NCBI RefSeq assembly: GCF_002950945.1
Contig: NZ_CP012673.1
Span: 9,500,501 to 9,564,500, forward strand
Reading direction: 5' to 3'
From: Sorangium cellulosum
Lineage (GTDB): Bacteria; Myxococcota_A; Polyangia; Polyangiales; Polyangiaceae
DNA length: 64,000 bases
A program made the position numbers and the translations under genes. The notes beneath the pieces are model-generated. The model saw only the letters and a program-made list of their open reading frames with translations. It ran no database searches and had not been told where the DNA came from. Shown here piece after piece: positions 63,556-64,000 of this stretch (positions are counted from its first letter, which is position 1; each line of letters opens with the position of its first letter).

Positions 63556-64000
63556 GGCGCCTGCTCCTTCGGTCCTCTGGGTCCCGGGATCCACAACGTG
63601 AACGCGGCGCCGCGGCCCGGCTCGCTGTCGACGCGGGCGCTGCCGCCGTGCGCGCGGGCGACGTGCCGGACCAGCGACAGCCCGATGCCGCTGCCCGAGA
63701 CGGCGCGGCTCAGCCGGTCGTCGGCGCGCTCGAACGGCTCGAAGATGCGGCGCTGATCGCGCCGGGCGACGCCCGGGCCGCGGTCCTCGACGGCGATCGC
63801 GACGCCGCCCCGCTCGCGCGCGACGCGGACGCGGTAGGGGGCGGCGAGCAGCGCGTACTTCAGGGCGTTGGCGAGCAGGTTGTCGACCGCGAGCCGGATC
63901 TGGCCCGCGTCGATGCTCGCCTCCGCCGCCGGGTCGAGCTCGCGCACGACCCTGGGCATCTCGGGGTTCCGCTCCTCGAACGTGTCGATCGAGGCCGCGA
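63552..64000 (-). CDS. Sensor histidine kinase, C-terminal part (5' end outside window)
   Basis: About 149 residues are visible. They contain the HATPase domain: LAVDNLLANALKYALLAAPY (N box), VEDRGPGVARRDQRRIFEPF (G1/F boxes) and GSGIGLSLVRHVARAHGG (G2). The end is FTLWIPGPRGPKEQAP. An ATG at 63959 exists, but the frame continues upstream (FEERNPE) beyond the window edge, so this is the end of a larger kinase. It overlaps the response-regulator start by ATGA, a normal kinase-regulator coupling. Confidence 0.85.
   Translation of the reverse strand, partial: AASIDTFEERNPEMPRVVRELDPAAEASIDAGQIRLAVDNLLANALKYALLAAPYRVRVARERGGVAIAVEDRGPGVARRDQRRIFEPFERADDRLSRAVSGSGIGLSLVRHVARAHGGSARVDSEPGRGAAFTLWIPGPRGPKEQAP

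Noticed and set aside
61831..63594. 587-codon minus-strand frame treated as one response-regulator gene
   Set aside because: Only the first 107 codons after the ATG at 63555 resemble a receiver. The rest is out of frame with the clear AgmX-domain gene and is Arg/Ala noise.

Overview
The window is very GC-rich with strong third-position GC bias, so long antisense shadow ORFs are common. It looks like a chromosomal segment of a myxobacterium, probably Polyangiales (Sorangium/Polyangium-like). The signs are Ser/Thr kinases with Pro/Ala-rich tails, many secreted lipoproteins with Gly/Ser/Ala linkers, Cys-repeat surface proteins, an AgmX/PglI-type C-terminus, a MYXO-CTERM sorting tail, a hybrid histidine kinase, and scattered gene remnants. 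No tRNA, rRNA, CRISPR array, transposase or phage gene was seen.

Layout. 0-6.4 kb: end of a zinc-ribbon gene, a trypsin-like lipoprotein, a methyltransferase divergent from an aldo/keto reductase, a HAD remnant, a PAT-like acetyltransferase and an ABC-F ATPase. 7-13.7 kb: an orphan branched-chain-type substrate-binding lipoprotein followed by a collapsed copy of a sugar-binding protein gene, a hybrid histidine kinase with two kinase modules, a cytochrome c/copper monooxygenase fusion, and a TetR gene with its own palindromic operator. 14-21.3 kb: hypothetical proteins, then a class II lanthipeptide locus (lanA-lanM, minus strand) with inverted repeats between and upstream of the genes and a frameshifted gene upstream. 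21.5-24.2 kb: three consecutive secreted proteins sharing one Cys-containing domain, one of them fused to an M23 peptidase. 24.3-30.5 kb: a SnoaL/NmrA-like operon divergent from an AraC regulator, then an antibiotic-modification pair: a nucleotidyltransferase and a full-length rifampin phosphotransferase behind a near-consensus promoter.

31-38.2 kb: a Ser/Thr kinase convergent with a TPR/PEGA-like protein whose start region is a 36-bp minisatellite, a 1054-residue Cys-repeat lipoprotein, a membrane protein and a TetR protein without its DNA-binding domain. 38.3-42 kb: leucine dehydrogenase and the intact version of the two-gene substrate-binding-protein module seen broken near 8.5 kb. 42.4-46.5 kb: a hemicellulose-degradation cluster, with a circularly permuted GH16 glucanase anchored by MYXO-CTERM, a GH10 xylanase lipoprotein and a CE6-like acetylesterase lipoprotein. 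Three LacI-type palindromes of shared pattern lie in their promoter regions. 46.5-49.2 kb: a decayed zone (headless LysR, methyltransferase fragment, CGCCAAGG repeat) and an AraC regulator. 49.3-55.5 kb: an M19-like lipoprotein with a Cys-rich tail, an FmdE-like His-rich lipoprotein, and a second Ser/Thr kinase plus TPR operon. 55.8-61.9 kb: three tandem paralogous lipoproteins with a MopE-like lipoprotein between the first two. 61.9-64 kb: an AgmX/PglI-domain lipoprotein, a truncated response regulator and the 3' part of its partner histidine kinase.

Recurring themes are polysaccharide attack, surface/secreted lipoproteins arising by duplication, paired kinase/TPR modules, one RiPP locus and one antibiotic-inactivation locus. 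The best candidates for something new are the mersacidin-family precursor with its synthetase, the triplicated Cys-domain cluster, and the LacI-type regulon around a naturally permuted glucanase. All calls come from reading the sequence; no database search was run.
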